Assembly: GCA_021234155.1 (NCBI GenBank) | Contig: JAJEKV010000009.1 | Coordinates: 12,282,546 to 12,346,545 of the forward strand | DNA: 64,000 nt | Reading direction: 5' to 3' | Origin: Isoetes taiwanensis | Taxonomy: Eukaryota > Streptophyta > Lycopodiopsida > Isoetales > Isoetaceae | Part shown: piece after piece, positions 42,356-53,711 of the stretch | Position numbering within the stretch: the first letter of the stretch is position 1 | How the letters are laid out: each line of letters begins with the position of its first letter | The notes under the pieces: generated by a model | What the model was told of the DNA's origin: nothing | Databases searched by the model: none | The model's input: only the letters and a program-made list of their open reading frames with translations | Translations under genes and position numbers: made by a program

Positions 42356-44117
42356 TCACATGGTACATCCTTTCATGCCATGTTTTAACATTAGGACATG
42401 TCGATCAACATTTAAACCAAACAAGTTGCCAACCCTTTTGCCAATGAACTTTAATTTATTGCTGTGAAAAACTTTACAATGTAATTTCTCAAAAAGGACC
42501 TTATAGCCAAGGTCTACTAGTTGACACACAGAAATCAAATTCCTAACTAGGCCTGGCACACAGAGCACATTTTCTAGCTTGACTGCCTTCCCATCAAGAT
42601 CGAACAGTTCCAGCATTCCTGAATTCTTGACCTCTTGCAAATCTCCATTTCCTAATTGTACATGCGCTCCTTGTATTTTTTTTGCAATGCTTGAGTGTAT
42701 GGGAAGATGAGGTCACTGTCCTCTTAGCTCCTGAATCTATAATCATCATGTTATGATTATTTTTGTCATGCATTAAATGATACAACTCAGTACTTCTTAC
42801 CTCATAGTCTTCATTGTGTTCGTCCTCATCTCCATGAGTTTCCTGTGCCAGGTTTAGAGTTGGATTATCCTTCATGCCCTCCTTACCTTTATATGCAGCT
42901 GCCCCCTTGTTTACTCTGCCCCTGCCCTTTCCCTTGAAGCTTTGTCCTCTTGGGCTTGAGCAATTTGAAGCGAAATGCCCCTTGCCTTCACAATTATAGC
43001 AAACTATCTCTCTCCCTGCCTTCTTATGACAGTCAGCCTTCAAGTGACCGTATTTGTTACAATTGTAACATGGACCAATCCTTTCCTTGCTTGCAACATC
43101 ATTCCCCTTTTTTCCTCTGAATTTTCCAGGGCAAAGGTATGCTGGTGGGTATCAAAAGCAGGCGTCCGGACACATGCTGACAGCACTCATATAGCACCCC
43201 ATATGGCAGCTTGTTTAAGGTGTTACTGGTACTAGCACACGGTAATTAGGTAATCAATAGAAATATGTAACAACTCCAATTAATAACAAGTGGAATACTA
43301 CGATAGAATAGTACATCCAGGGTGCTGATCTAAGTGCTGGGGCCGCGTTTTTTTGATACCCACTAGCATACTTTTGCCCTCCAGCATACAACACTTTAGT
43401 GGCTTGGTCATCTTCCTCTTGACCCATTTGTTTTTGTTCAAATTCTGTCCTTATTATTTGAATTGCATGTTCCTTTGGCCTAGCAATATTCCTCAAAAGC
43501 GTGGCAAGATAAGCATTATGGGACACTGCCCTTGAGATGGCTAAGAGCTGATACTGTTCATTTAAAATTACCCCTGCCCCTTTTAAATCAGCAATGATTG
43601 AATCAAACTTTTCAAGAAACTCTGTAATATTTTCTTTATCATGAAGTTTCAGTCTCCTCAGTTGTTTTTCCAGCACATCTATCTGAGAAGAGGTTTTGGC
43701 TTCATAGTTCTTAATCATGTATGACCACATTTCACTAGGACTTAATCCTCTGAGCTTAAGCTTAATTGCAGGTCCAACCTTACAACTAATAATTGCTTGA
43801 GCTTCTTTAACTTTGAGTTCATCATCTACCTGGATGCTTGATGATATTGTACTGTTCCTTCCTCCAGTTGCTTCAGCATCCCCACCAACCGTGGAACCTT
43901 CTCTGCTTGAGCTTGAGCTAGCTCCTGCAACACTAGCAGATCCTGCACTAACATTAGCAGCAGAACGTCTACCTGCACTTGCACTTGGATCAACCAAATG
44001 CCATAACTTTTCAAACTCCAGAACCTCCTGGATGCTTTGTTTCCACACTTGGAAACCACTTTCTCCTTTAAACACCTCAATGGCATTAAGCAAATTAGCA
44101 CCAAATCTACTAGACAT
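42356..44117 (-). pseudogene. Copia gag and protease, interrupted by a MITE
   Basis: Gag starts MSSRFGANLLNAIEVFKG at 44,117 and runs through the UBN2-type core (SPSEMWSYMIKNYEAK, then QLRRLKLHDKENITEFLEKF). Two CCHC knuckles (CYNCNKYGHLKADC and CYNCEGKGHFASNC, 42,960-43,065) follow, then protease with IIDSGAKRTVT near 42,735. A 251-bp MITE (43,129-43,379) splits gag; without it and one copy of TCCA the frame is continuous (VLYAG then KFRGKKGND). Downstream frames towards the integrase have further indels near 42,640. Confidence 0.9.
43129..43379. mobile_element. MITE inserted in copia gag, 4-bp target duplication
   Basis: The ends are inverted repeats of about 29 bp (GGGCAAAGGTATGCTGGTGG on the left; on the right the reverse complement reads GGGCAAAAGTATGCTAGTGG). 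Flanks are TCCA at 43,125-43,128 and 43,380-43,383. Precise removal restores the gag frame, which confirms the boundaries. The ends resemble those of the MITE at 1,476-1,797. Non-coding. Confidence 0.92.
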
Positions 44118-44134
44118 GATTAATTCACCTTGGA

Positions 44135-44146
44135 GCTCTGATACCA
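44135..44146 (-). promoter_or_regulatory. Copia tRNA-Met primer binding site
   Basis: TGGTATCAGAGC on the minus strand, next to the LTR end and 18 nt before the gag start codon. Exact match to the initiator-tRNA-Met primer site used by plant copia elements. Confidence 0.92.
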
Positions 44147-44148
44147 AT

Positions 44149-44689
44149 GATGAATTTTAAACACAAAAATGCTAGCAATTAACCTATTCAAAGATCAAAT
44201 TGAATAGAAACAAGCAATGAGTTCTAGCAAATTTCTCCCTTTTGATTTATCTTCATAACACAGACCATTGTCTTTCAAACCTTTAAAAATAGCTACAGTA
44301 AAATCATTGTAGCATTGGTATTGACCAAGCTACTGTAGCTTGGTTGACCTGCATCCGACAGCCCAAGCATTAAATCGGAAATCCCTCCGACACCTGCATT
44401 CAACTGTAATCTTACTGATAAAAACAATCAATACTTCTTCTTTCTGTTAAAGCCCTGGATCCGGCCGCCTAGGCGGACCGATCGAGCCATGCTTATCCTG
44501 TATAACTGAAACGGGAATGTTTGAACCAAGTTTCCCCCTTAGGCCCATAATAGGTGTTCATTTACCATTAACGAAAAACTTCTTCATCGAATCCATGGTC
44601 TAATGGTTCAAAGGGCACCTTAGAAATAAATACCTATGATCTTCAATCTTGGACTTGATCACGTAATTATAACATGAGCTATTCTAACA
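44149..44689 (-). mobile_element. Copia 5' LTR
   Basis: On the minus strand it starts TGTTAGAATAGC (44,689) and ends TTCATCA (44,149) directly before the primer site: 541 bp with TG...CA ends. The start was chosen because TGTTAGAAT is a typical copia LTR start and because gypsy gag sequence begins immediately outside it. There is no second LTR in the window. Confidence 0.7.
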
Positions 44690-46376
44690 AGTGCCTACAT
44701 TCATATCTTCTCTAGCCATACTCCTCTGCCTTCACAACCATCATCTCCCCCTGGAGGAATGGGTTATCCCCACGTCTCTTTCGGCGATCCTCAGGTTCAG
44801 ATATATCCCCAATCCCCTTCTTTTCAACATACTCTTCCAGTTTACACTCTTATCGATCTCAAACCTCATGACCACGGACCCCAAGGTCCTCCCCCAAAGG
44901 AACCCCCTTTTGTACATCTTCAGGGTCTTTCTGCTCCTTTGCCACCTCATACGGAATCCATGGACGTTTCTCCCAATTATGTCCCTCCCTATACACCGCC
45001 TCTCTATGCACAAGGCCATACCCAATCTGCTTTTCAAACTCTCAAGTTAACCTATCCAACCTTTGGCAGCACTAAAGGCAAACCATTAGACCAAAGTGCT
45101 CAAGCTCATATGGAAGAATTTGAGGCTCTGGCTGTCCTCAATGGTCACGCTCAATCTCAACTGAAGTTCCACATCTTTTTCACCACGCTGCGTGGATCCC
45201 CTCATCAATGGCTCATGGCAAATAAAAGCCATTGGAAACAAAACTGGACAGAAATGAGACTGCTTTCCTTTCTCATTACGGCACCACAGATGTGATGATC
45301 AACTTCTTCTCAAGCAACTCAATGATCTTCAACAAGAGCCCATGGAGTCAGCCCGGGATTTTGCGGATCGTCTTCATATCCTACTCAGCAAACTCCAAGA
45401 GTACCCCACGCAAAGCCAGATCCTCGTCTGGTTTCTACAGGGTCTTCCTCCGGCTATTACACTCATGACTGAATACCTGCGCCCCAAGACTTTGGAGCAG
45501 GCTATCGAACTAGTCAATCATTCTGTTAATGTTTCCTGCAGAGGCGTGGCCCTCAAGGAGCTACCCTTCATTCCACCCGTCATGGTCCCTCAGACTGCAG
45601 TTCAACCTCAACACTCCAACCCTCAACGCAGTCAAATTTGATGCCACATCTGCAAATACCAAGGCCATTTGGCCAATGAATGCAATTCCTCCAATGGACC
45701 TCCTCATTGTAAACGCTGCAACATGTGCAATCATGCCACCGAAGAATGTACTCGTACTCATCCGACACCCTTCCGACAAAAGATGGTTTATCAAGTCCAG
45801 ACTATGCCTCAACAACAACTCTCATACCCGCCTCAGCAGTTTCAAACACCATCTCCTCAACAGTATCAACAATCTCAGCCGCCACGGGGACAAAGCAACC
45901 ACCCCCCTTTTGATCCTTCCAAAGCTCAGTGTTATCATTGTCTGGAATGGGGTCATACCACCACGGCGTGCCCTCAACTTCCTCAGGTTCAAGTCCAACT
46001 TCCAGGCACGAATCAACCCACTTCCGCATATCAACTTTAGATCGCTAATGGCAAACAAGGCCCTCGTCCTGTTGTCCGAAAGCCTCCAAGAGTGCCTCAA
46101 CAACAACGATATCAACCAACTCCTTCGTCCACTCCTCCTATGGATCAACAGGCGCAAGAAGAAATTTACCAAGCTCTAAATCCTCCGGTTCAACCGTCAA
46201 ATTGGGTTGGTTTGGTCTCACGCCAGACCAGGGCTTCACGCCCCTTGACCATCATTCCTCATGACACACAACCCGCTTTTGCAGTCGATACGATCCCTCA
46301 TGAAGACAACAAAAAGGTCCATTTTTCTCCAGCTTTGGATACTCTTATGCCCCATGTCATGCCCAAGGTCCGATAG
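44690..46376 (+). pseudogene. Gypsy B1 gag, 5' end cut off by copia
   Basis: Gag is open from the copia boundary: a Pro-rich N-terminus, then the retrotransposon gag core (FEALAVLNGHAQSQLKFHIF, GSPHQWLMANK; SARDFADRLHILLSKLQEYP, VWFLQGLPP). CCHC knuckles follow (CHICKYQGHLANEC at about 45,642-45,683; CKRCNMCNHATEEC; CYHCLEWGHTTTAC). After a frameshift near 45,285 the frame is continuous with protease except for three in-frame stops: TGA at 45,639, TAG at 46,038 and TAG at 46,374. The 5' LTR and primer site are missing. Confidence 0.88.
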
Positions 46377-47636
46377 AGCATTCTCAACCTTATGCAAGCT
46401 GCTGAAGGGCGCACGCTTGCCAATGTACACGCAACAACACGCGCAGCAGCGTCAAGAGACCCCTCAGTCATCTCAACCTTGCACTATCCTAACATTGCTG
46501 CAGAGGTGGAGCTTCTCCATGAAGTTGCTGCTTCGTTACCTCAGACTCATGCTCCCTTGGATCCTGCAAATCAGTTTTCTCATATTCCCTTGGAACTCCA
46601 GGAAGAACTTGCAAAAATCAAGATTCTGTTGAGTCTAGCCACCATTTTGAAACTCTGTCCTGCTCTCAAGAACCAGCTACCCGTTCCCACTGTTCTGGTT
46701 GGGGCTGTGGCTACCTCAACACCCACGGTACATGCCACGGTGGGCAACCAACAAGTAAATCATGTTCAAATAGATGGTGGCAGTGCTGTCAATCTTATTA
46801 CTGATAAGCTCAGAAAGCAATTAGGCATCAAACAACTTTACCGTGCCCCCTATGACATCAAGTTGGCCAATGGTCATATCAAGCGCCCTCAAGGTGTCAC
46901 ACCCCTTCTTCACATCAATATAGGAGAACTCCGATTCCCTTTGGAATTTGGTGTTTGGAAAGCTGGCGAAGATCCTGGTGATTATGAAATGTTGGTCGGC
47001 AGACCTTTTCTCTGTCAGGCAAAAAGTATTCATTACTGGGCCATGGACCAGCTCATCATTACAGATGGTCATCTCAATGCCACCATGGATTTGGAAACAG
47101 GCAAGATCATCTCTGTTGAACATGCCGAACCTTCTCTCTCCGACACTGATTCTGAAAAAGCCCAAAACATCTATCATGTTCAGGCTCCACCTGTGAGTCT
47201 GCCTCTTTCATCCTACCTTGAATATGCTGATCCTTGGGGTGAGATGACTCTGGATCAGGACCAGGCTGTGGCTGTGCTGCTCGACCCTTACCTGGCTCCT
47301 TGCAATCGAATTCAACGTCTTGACCATTTCTCCGACACCGAACTTCCTCCCGACACGGTGGACGTACATGCCGTCATGAAGCAACCACTGCTTGATGACG
47401 CTCAGCAACCGCTTTTCTTCACGACACAAAATGCAGCCCCTCCCGTCATGTTTCAACCTCCTGCTCATATTGTTCATGACACGGAAGTTGTTCCGCACAT
47501 TCAGACTCCTGAGGTGGAGATTGTGGACGTTGGCAACAATCAGCCTGTCCGCCTTGCTGCAAACCTTCCGACCACCTATCGCGCACGCGCCGTCACGCTC
47601 TTCAAAGAAATTCAAACATATTTTTGCCTGGAGCTA
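46377..47636 (+). CDS. Gypsy B1 protease region
   Basis: A 415-codon open stretch in frame with gag. The aspartic protease active site is DGGSAVNLI (about 46,772-46,800) instead of the commoner D-T/S-G. The flap-side motif YEMLVGRPFLCQ follows at about 46,984. The C-terminal 150 residues are acidic linker (EVVPHIQTPEVEIVDVGN) before a 1-nt frameshift near 47,615 leads into RT. It would cut the gag-pol polyprotein in the virus-like particle. Confidence 0.85.
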
Positions 47637-47639
47637 TAA

Positions 47640-48900
47640 AGATCTTCGAGGTATAAAACAGGACTTGGGGGAACTCACCATTCCTACCAAACCAGATGCA
47701 CGTCCTGTCTAGCAACGACAGCGGCTCAATCCAAATTATTGTGACCGTGTCAAAGCTGAAATTGACAAACTCTTATCCGCAGGCTTGATTTATGAGGTCA
47801 AACATTCTGAATGGGTGAGCCCCATCGTCATTGCTCTCAAACACAACGGTAAGATCCGCTTTGCGTGGACTATCGCAAACTCAATCAAAGCCACGGAGCG
47901 CGGATCACTTCCCCGCTTCCCTTCCACACTGGGTTCGAAGAGGTTGGCCGTCATGAAATGTACTCCTTCATGGATGGTTTTTCGTGCTACAATCAAATTT
48001 CAATCAAAGATGCGAGATCAACTCAAGACTACCTTTACCACCCCGTAAGTGGCACTTTTGCCTACAAGGTGGTTTCTTTTTGATTTATCCAACTCTCCTT
48101 CCACGTTTCAACACATCATGCTCGGTCTTTCTTTCACGATTATATGAAGGAGAAACCCTTTCTCCGGATCTTTCAAGATGACTTTTCACCTATAGTTCCA
48201 TGGATGATCACCGGCCAAATTAGAGCTTGTCTTTCAAAAATGTGATGAGTCTAGCATTAGTCTCAATCCCGAGAAATGCACCTTTTGCGTCACCTCGTGG
48301 TGTTCTGTTGGGTCATGTGGTTAGTAAAGAAGGCATCACCAACGGATCCCCTGCTAAAATCGGGCTGTATTGCTTAAGGCTCAAGCACCTTCTAATATCA
48401 AAGAGACACGTTCCTTCCTGGGTAAGATAAATTACTATTCCACCTTCATTCTAGGACTTGCAGCCATTGCTGATCCCGTTCATAAACTCACGGGTGATGA
48501 ATCCACTTGGGCTTGGAATTCCCATGCAGAAGCTGCTTTCCAACAGTTGAAGCTCTTACTTACTCAGGCACCCATGCTTGTTCCTCCTCAATGGGACAAG
48601 CCTTTTCATGTACATGTTGATGTTCTCGCGTTTGCTATTGGCGCTGTTCTCTCTCAAGTATATGATGCGCACACCGATAAGCCAAACCGTTATGCCAGCA
48701 GAAAACTCAATCCTGCTGAGCGCAACTATTCTGCAACCGAACGGGAAGCCTTGGACTTAGTTTTTTGTGTCCAACGCTTCCGTCATTATTTGTTGGGAAG
48801 CTAGATCAAGTTCTTTGTTGATCATCAGGCTCTTCTTTATTTGATCAACAAGGCCATCCGCAGGCGCATTGCTCGTTGGGTCCTTCTTACGCAGAATTAG
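47640..48900 (+). pseudogene. Gypsy B1 reverse transcriptase and RNase H, corrupted copy
   Basis: Homologous to the intact frame at 57,721-58,794 but broken by about ten small indels, nearly all at CAG or CTG triplets of the other copy (for example 47,858, 47,982, 48,292 and 48,345). From 48,370 the frame is open again (KETRSFLGKINYYSTFI ... LRQ-like RNase H to GS). It ends at TAG (48,802), shared with the second copy. Another TAG at 47,709, where pol needs Gln, also fits CAG to TAG. Confidence 0.85.
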
Positions 48901-49143
48901 GCTCCTTGAAATTGTCCATAAAAGGCAAGTCTCATGTGGTGTCGATTACCTCTCGCATCCACCGCGGATGATACCTCCACGGGTGTTTTCGGCGCTTTCG
49001 GGCAGCTCAAGCGTTTCCTTGTCACGACCACGCCCATTGGTTCCACAACTTTCAGCATATCTTCTCGCCGGTGCTCTTCCCTCGGAAGATCCCGGCTCTC
49101 TCACGAAAAGCTTCACTCCGCGTGTACGTCGGTTTTCTCCGAG

Positions 49144-50371
49144 TGAAGTCCGTGACTACACCATGGTTGCGGGACATCTGTACAAACGCGGTAAAGACAT
49201 GGTCCTCCGTCGTTGTGTCCTTCCTCATGAGGTGCCCGATATCGTTCGACAAACCCATGATGGGCTTGGTGGTGGTCATTTCAGTGGTGACGCCACGGCA
49301 CGCAAAATTCTTTTGGCAAGATACTTCTGGCCCACGATCTTCAAGGATGCCCACGCTCACGCTCGCACGTGTGACATCTGTCAGCATGTGGGCCGGCCCA
49401 CGGCCCGTGACGCTCTTCCGTTGACGCCGGTCGCCACACCACTTTCCTTCAGCAAATGGGGAATGGACTTTATGGGGCCCATGGACCCTCCTGCATGGCA
49501 CACCCGTGCCCGTTATATTCTGGTCATCACTGATTATGCTACAAAATGGGCAGAGGCTTGTGCCCTTCCGGACAACACTGCAGCCAGCACGGCCAAGGTT
49601 CTCTATACGCACATCATCACACGTTTTGGTTATCCCACGGAACTTGTTAGTGATCGTGGTGTCCATTTTGTCAATCATACCATCAAGGAGCTGACGGTTT
49701 ATCTTCACATCCAGCACAGGAAGAGTACACCTTATTATCCTCAAGGGAATGGTTTGGCTGAAAGTACCAACAAAACTCTCATCACTGTTCTCAAGAAAAT
49801 TTGTGATGCTTCTCGCACAGATTGGCAAGACAAGTTGCCTACTGTTCTTTGGGCTTACAACACTAGTTTCAAAATAGCTACTGGCCACACTCCTTTCAAG
49901 TTGGTTTATGGTCAAGAAGCTCTTATGCCCTTTGAATATATCCTTCCGACTCTTCGTTTTTAACTTGCTACATCACATAATCCACCTGCTGCTCTTAAAG
50001 AAAGGGTTTATCAACTTGAACAGTTAGATGAACTTAGAAGAGATGCTTATATTCGTGTTCTTCATGGCCAACAGTTGCAGAAATCGTTGCATGACAAACA
50101 TCTTAAAACCAAAGCATTTCAAGAAGGTGATTTGGTTCTGCTTTATGACTCTCGTTATAAAAAATTTTCGGGTAAATTAAAATTTTGGTGGTTGGGACCG
50201 TATCAAATTATTCAAGTTGTGCAACCCAGTGTTTTCAAACTGGCTGAGTTAGATGGCACTCCATTACCTACACTTGTTAATGGTTTTTGCCTAAAACAAT
50301 TTCATACAGAAGAGACAAGCGTTCAGACAAATGATCAACATCAAAATAACGACTCAGAAGATAGTGACTAA
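49144..50371 (+). CDS. Gypsy B1 integrase with GPY-type C-terminus
   Basis: The frame contains the zinc region (H-x-GHFS ... CDICQ), the catalytic core with D in WGMDFMGPMDP, D in LVSDRGVHF and E in YYPQGNGLAEST (D,D-35,E), and SFKIATGHTPFKLVYGQEAL to 49,960. After one TAA (CAA to TAA possible), the frame resumes with SLHDKHLKTKAFQEGDLVLL and the WWLGPYQIIQV GPY/F module, and ends at 50,371. There is no chromodomain. With the RT's FQDDFSAYSS motif this points to the OTA (Athila/Tat-like) side of Ty3/gypsy. It inserts element cDNA into chromosomes. Confidence 0.9.
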
Positions 50372-51770
50372 GCGGCATATTTATATTATATTAGTGGCGA
50401 AAAACAAAAGGTGGGCATTGCCCATATACATCCGCTATGGGCAGCACTCTAACAATACTCCGGGTTTGGAGCAGAGGTGATGCGGAGCACAAGGTAGCGG
50501 CAGTGCTCAGGCTCCCAGCGCAGATGAATTACCACCTCGATGGGAGTAGTCTTGGGGTCAGGGTGCTCCGCCATTGCGCCACACCAGCCATCCATCCGGA
50601 TGCCGCGGTTGCAACATTTCCAGAGATCCATCGCGTTCATTTTGCAGGTAATCCATTCCGGCAACTAGTCGGCATAGTACATTCATCATCCATGCTCGCG
50701 AACTGGTGTCTCAGCTTCGACCACTGCTCGTCTTATATAGCCCAACCGCTTGGAGCTCTGTTGATGTGGACCAATCACACCCTTGCTTACGTGGTAGCAA
50801 TGCAAGGCTCTTTCTAAATGCAGAATTTTTCTCCCGCCGCATATCTAGCCATGGTACCTTCTGACACTTCCTTTTTATGATATCCCTCTTCGAGTTGCCA
50901 GCATTAAATGACATTCCTTCCTTTCACGCCCGTCGGTCATTAATATTTGTACCTTTGACCAGCTATCACATCCCACCGTTCATTTGCGTTTCATCTCCAC
51001 CGCTCATCGTTTCTCCCTTAACTACTCGGGAACTTAGCCAAATTTTTGTCCCTCAATCGACTTCTTTGCATCTATCGCCACCTGGCACCATCAACGGTTC
51101 ATTCTCCTCATGCCCCTTCGCCACAACTTGTGCGCCCTAAAACCTTTTCGTCTATCTTCGTTTTCGTCTTCTGCTCTCTGCCCTCCGGCTTCCTCACATA
51201 ACAAGGCGCCGGTGCAAACGCACTAATGACCTGTGGTGCAATTGCAGATTCCTTTTTCAAAAACACCAAAATTTGGTACTTTTGGCATATGTTTTTAAAC
51301 ATAAGAACAAAAAAAAGGTTGCACATTGAAAAGAACCATTTTTGGAGTGCGTGAAAATATTGTGGTCAAAGTAGAACTAAAAATGGGCTTTTATGATACA
51401 AGATTGCAAAATACATTACACATAGCCTATGCGCACATAGAGAAAGACACATTAGTTCAAATACATAGGAGAGATATAAGCTCATGAAAATGTAATCATC
51501 ACATTTGCATTAAACAAGGCCAATTTCGTTTTTAAGCGTCAAGCGGAACCTTTTTGAATAGTGATTTGTCTATGCGCGCATAGACAAAGATAGTCAATTT
51601 TAAGTACTCTAGAAAGAATGCAAGTCAAATAATAAATAATAATGGCACTTGAACTCGATTAGGTCGAAGAGTTTTAAATATCAAGTGGAACTTGCTTAGC
51701 ATGAAGGTTTTCTTTGTTAATGTCATCTTCGTCAATCGTTTTAACAGTGGTATCAAGTGGATTCCCTTTT

Positions 51771-51953
51771 CAAATCTAAAATTCATGCCTATTTTAGGGT
51801 CTCAGATGTAAACTTTGTTTAAAAGGACTAATAGCAATGTAAAACAAGCATAATTCAAATCTAAAATTCATGCATGTTTTAGAGTCTGAAATGTAAACTT
51901 TGTTTAAAAGGACTAATTAAATGTAAACTTTGTTTAAAAGGACTAATTAAACT
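51771..51953 (+). repeat. Direct repeats in gypsy B1 LTR
   Basis: A block from 'caaatctaaaattcatgc' to 'aaaaggactaat' occurs twice, and its last part ('gtaaactttgtttaaaagg') a third time. Similarly, 'cctcaaagaccttgtatgc' is doubled at about 51,988-52,040. The same repeats occur in the B2 copy. Confidence 0.8.
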
Positions 51954-52146
51954 TTGTTTCACCAACTCTGGTTTGCATCCTTTCTCTGCTAAACCCTCAA
52001 AGACCTTGTATGCTAAATTGCTAATCCCTCAAAGACCTTGTATGCTAAATTGATATTTCCCAATCTTTCCTAGACAATCTATAAGCAGATTATGTGTGGA
52101 CAATGTAGGTGTAAAACCATTCTTCATCATTTCTTCATAGAATATA

Positions 52147-52864
52147 CTAGTAACGGTGCCCAGCGTTGCTGGGCATAAGTGGAAACATGTAAACGATAAG
52201 GCAACAATATTATCGAGGTGTCGCTCCAGCTATTACGATCCTCCCTCTTTCCCTTTGTGTTGGTGTTAGTGGATGTTGTGCCATTAATCCATCCAAGACT
52301 TTAGAGTTTGCTTCTATTGTTTAGCAAAGTGCCCATGATAATATGTGGTTGGGTTTGTTCCAAGAATCCATTGATTGGTTATGTTCGGAAGAAAGTACTG
52401 CTTTTGTATAAGGAATGTCATAAGTTTTACATGCGGCCAAGCATTATTGTGGATATTATCTATTACATTGTAGTGGCATGCTAAGCATAAAAGTCTTTGG
52501 AATGGTGCCTAGCGTCGCACACATATCTTGCTTCATGTTACCACTTAAATGTGATGTGATGTAAACATTTGTATTTCTTCTATGCAGTAGTTTTTAGAAG
52601 CCGTATGAATCTCGCCATACGACCGGCTTCATTTTATATTTTGCACATCGTTTCTTGTGGACACGTCACTTGGTTATAGACATTTGGAAGTCCATATCAT
52701 ATCTTGCCTGCTCTTTACATGCAGTGTGGCGCAATCTAGGCTATCCATGAGAGCGGAGGAACATGGAAACAATCTAGGCCATCAATCAAGGCGAAGACAT
52801 TGACAAAATCTCGGCCGTCGATCATGCGAACAAACATGCATCACGATTTTATAATATAGGAGGA
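52147..52864 (-). mobile_element. Helitron (718 bp) inside gypsy LTR
   Basis: On the minus strand it begins TCCTCCTATATTATAAAATC (52,864) after A. It ends with the hairpin GCCCAGC/GCTGGGC, ACCGTTA, CTAG (52,147) before T. Ends match the purine-core family, but the interior is ordinary mixed sequence, so it is a different non-autonomous subfamily sharing termini. The same insertion is present in the second gypsy copy (62,086-62,785), so it predates the duplication. Confidence 0.88.
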
Positions 52865-52950
52865 TTGCCCACCTTAGGTGGGCACCTCATATGCTTTACG
52901 TCAAGAGTGAGGTAAATGTTGTGTTCCTCATGCCAATTCTTTTCTTTAGT

Positions 52951-52960
52951 GTATATAAAG
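52951..52960 (+). promoter_or_regulatory. TATA box of gypsy B1 LTR
   Basis: GTATATAAAG in the 3' part of the LTR, conserved in the second copy at 62,973-62,982. Position fits the U3/R boundary promoter of the element. Confidence 0.55.
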
Positions 52961-53132
52961 AACATCATGTGAAACCAGCCTTTTAATGGCAGTTGTTATT
53001 TGGTTACAGTTGTTATTTGGTTGATGGCACGTCCTATTCTAAATACTTTGCAAAGCCTTCTCCATTCCATAGTTTATTCCATAGTTTACTGGATGGTCAA
53101 TATGTCAATGCATGAACTACATCCAACATGTA

Positions 53133-53251
53133 TAGGGGAATGGAGGTTGGGACTCCATTCCCGGATTTGCAGGTGGGGTCCCGCGACCGGCGTTAGTCGG
53201 GAGCGGGTCACCTGCAAAACCGGGAATGGAGGACCAACCTCCATTCCCCTA
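53133..53251 (+). repeat. 119-nt stem-loop downstream of LTR TATA box
   Basis: Arms of about 45 nt pair: TAGGGGAATGGAGGTTGG, then CTCCATTCCCGG and TTTGCAGGTG on the left, with their reverse complements on the right. The loop is CG-rich. It lies about 175 nt after the TATA box and so would be in the transcript. The B2 copy (63,157-63,256) keeps the outer arms but has lost inner pairing. Confidence 0.85.
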
Positions 53252-53711
53252 CAAAATAGAAATAGGGGAGGCAGCTGTGTAGATCCGACATATTTAAGGG
53301 GTTTTGCAAAGAATTTTCACACAAGAAACAAGACCCTCTTCTAGTATCTGCGAAGAAATGATCTGTGTCCAACGGGTATCTGCAAAGAAAAAACCTTAGT
53401 TCAAGAAAAAGTGCAAAAAATCAAGAAGAGCCTGCAAAGAACTACCGGGTTACAGAGATCGTCGCATGCAAGGCTACCTGCATTACAGAGCTCGTCGCAG
53501 AGCTCGTCGGATGCTTGTTACAGAGCTCGTCGGATGCTCTTGGGTTGAGGATGCTCTTGGGTTCCGATCCAAGGAAGGTTATATTGCATAACCTTCAGAA
53601 TATTCACTTTTTGAAGAATATTCGAGTGATTATTGCAATAACTTTTCAAATATGCCATAATCCTTGAAGATTCTGTTGCTCCATTGCGATGGGGATGGAT
53701 TCTCTGCTGCG

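Larger units (their letters stand above)
50399..53562 (+). mobile_element. Gypsy B1 3' non-coding region and 3' LTR
   Basis: A PPT-like GAAAAACAAAAGGTGGG (50,399-50,415) is followed by about 3.1 kb of non-coding DNA shared with 60,358-63,600. It holds an internal Helitron (52,147-52,864), a TATA box (52,951) and a strong stem-loop (53,133). The LTR probably starts at TGGGCATTGCCC (about 50,412); its exact end is not seen because the sigma segment follows at 53,563. A perfect 24-bp palindrome (halves TTTGTCTATGCG and CGCATAGACAAA) lies at 51,565-51,588. Confidence 0.65.

Noticed and set aside
50437-50817. 126-codon plus-strand frame after the gypsy integrase as an additional gene
   Set aside because: It lies in the LTR, is destroyed in the B2 copy and has no recognisable motif.
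52864-52900. Hairpin GCCCACC/GGTGGGC next to the Helitron start as another Helitron 3' end
   Set aside because: No CTRR-T follows the hairpin in either orientation; it is probably part of the gypsy LTR.
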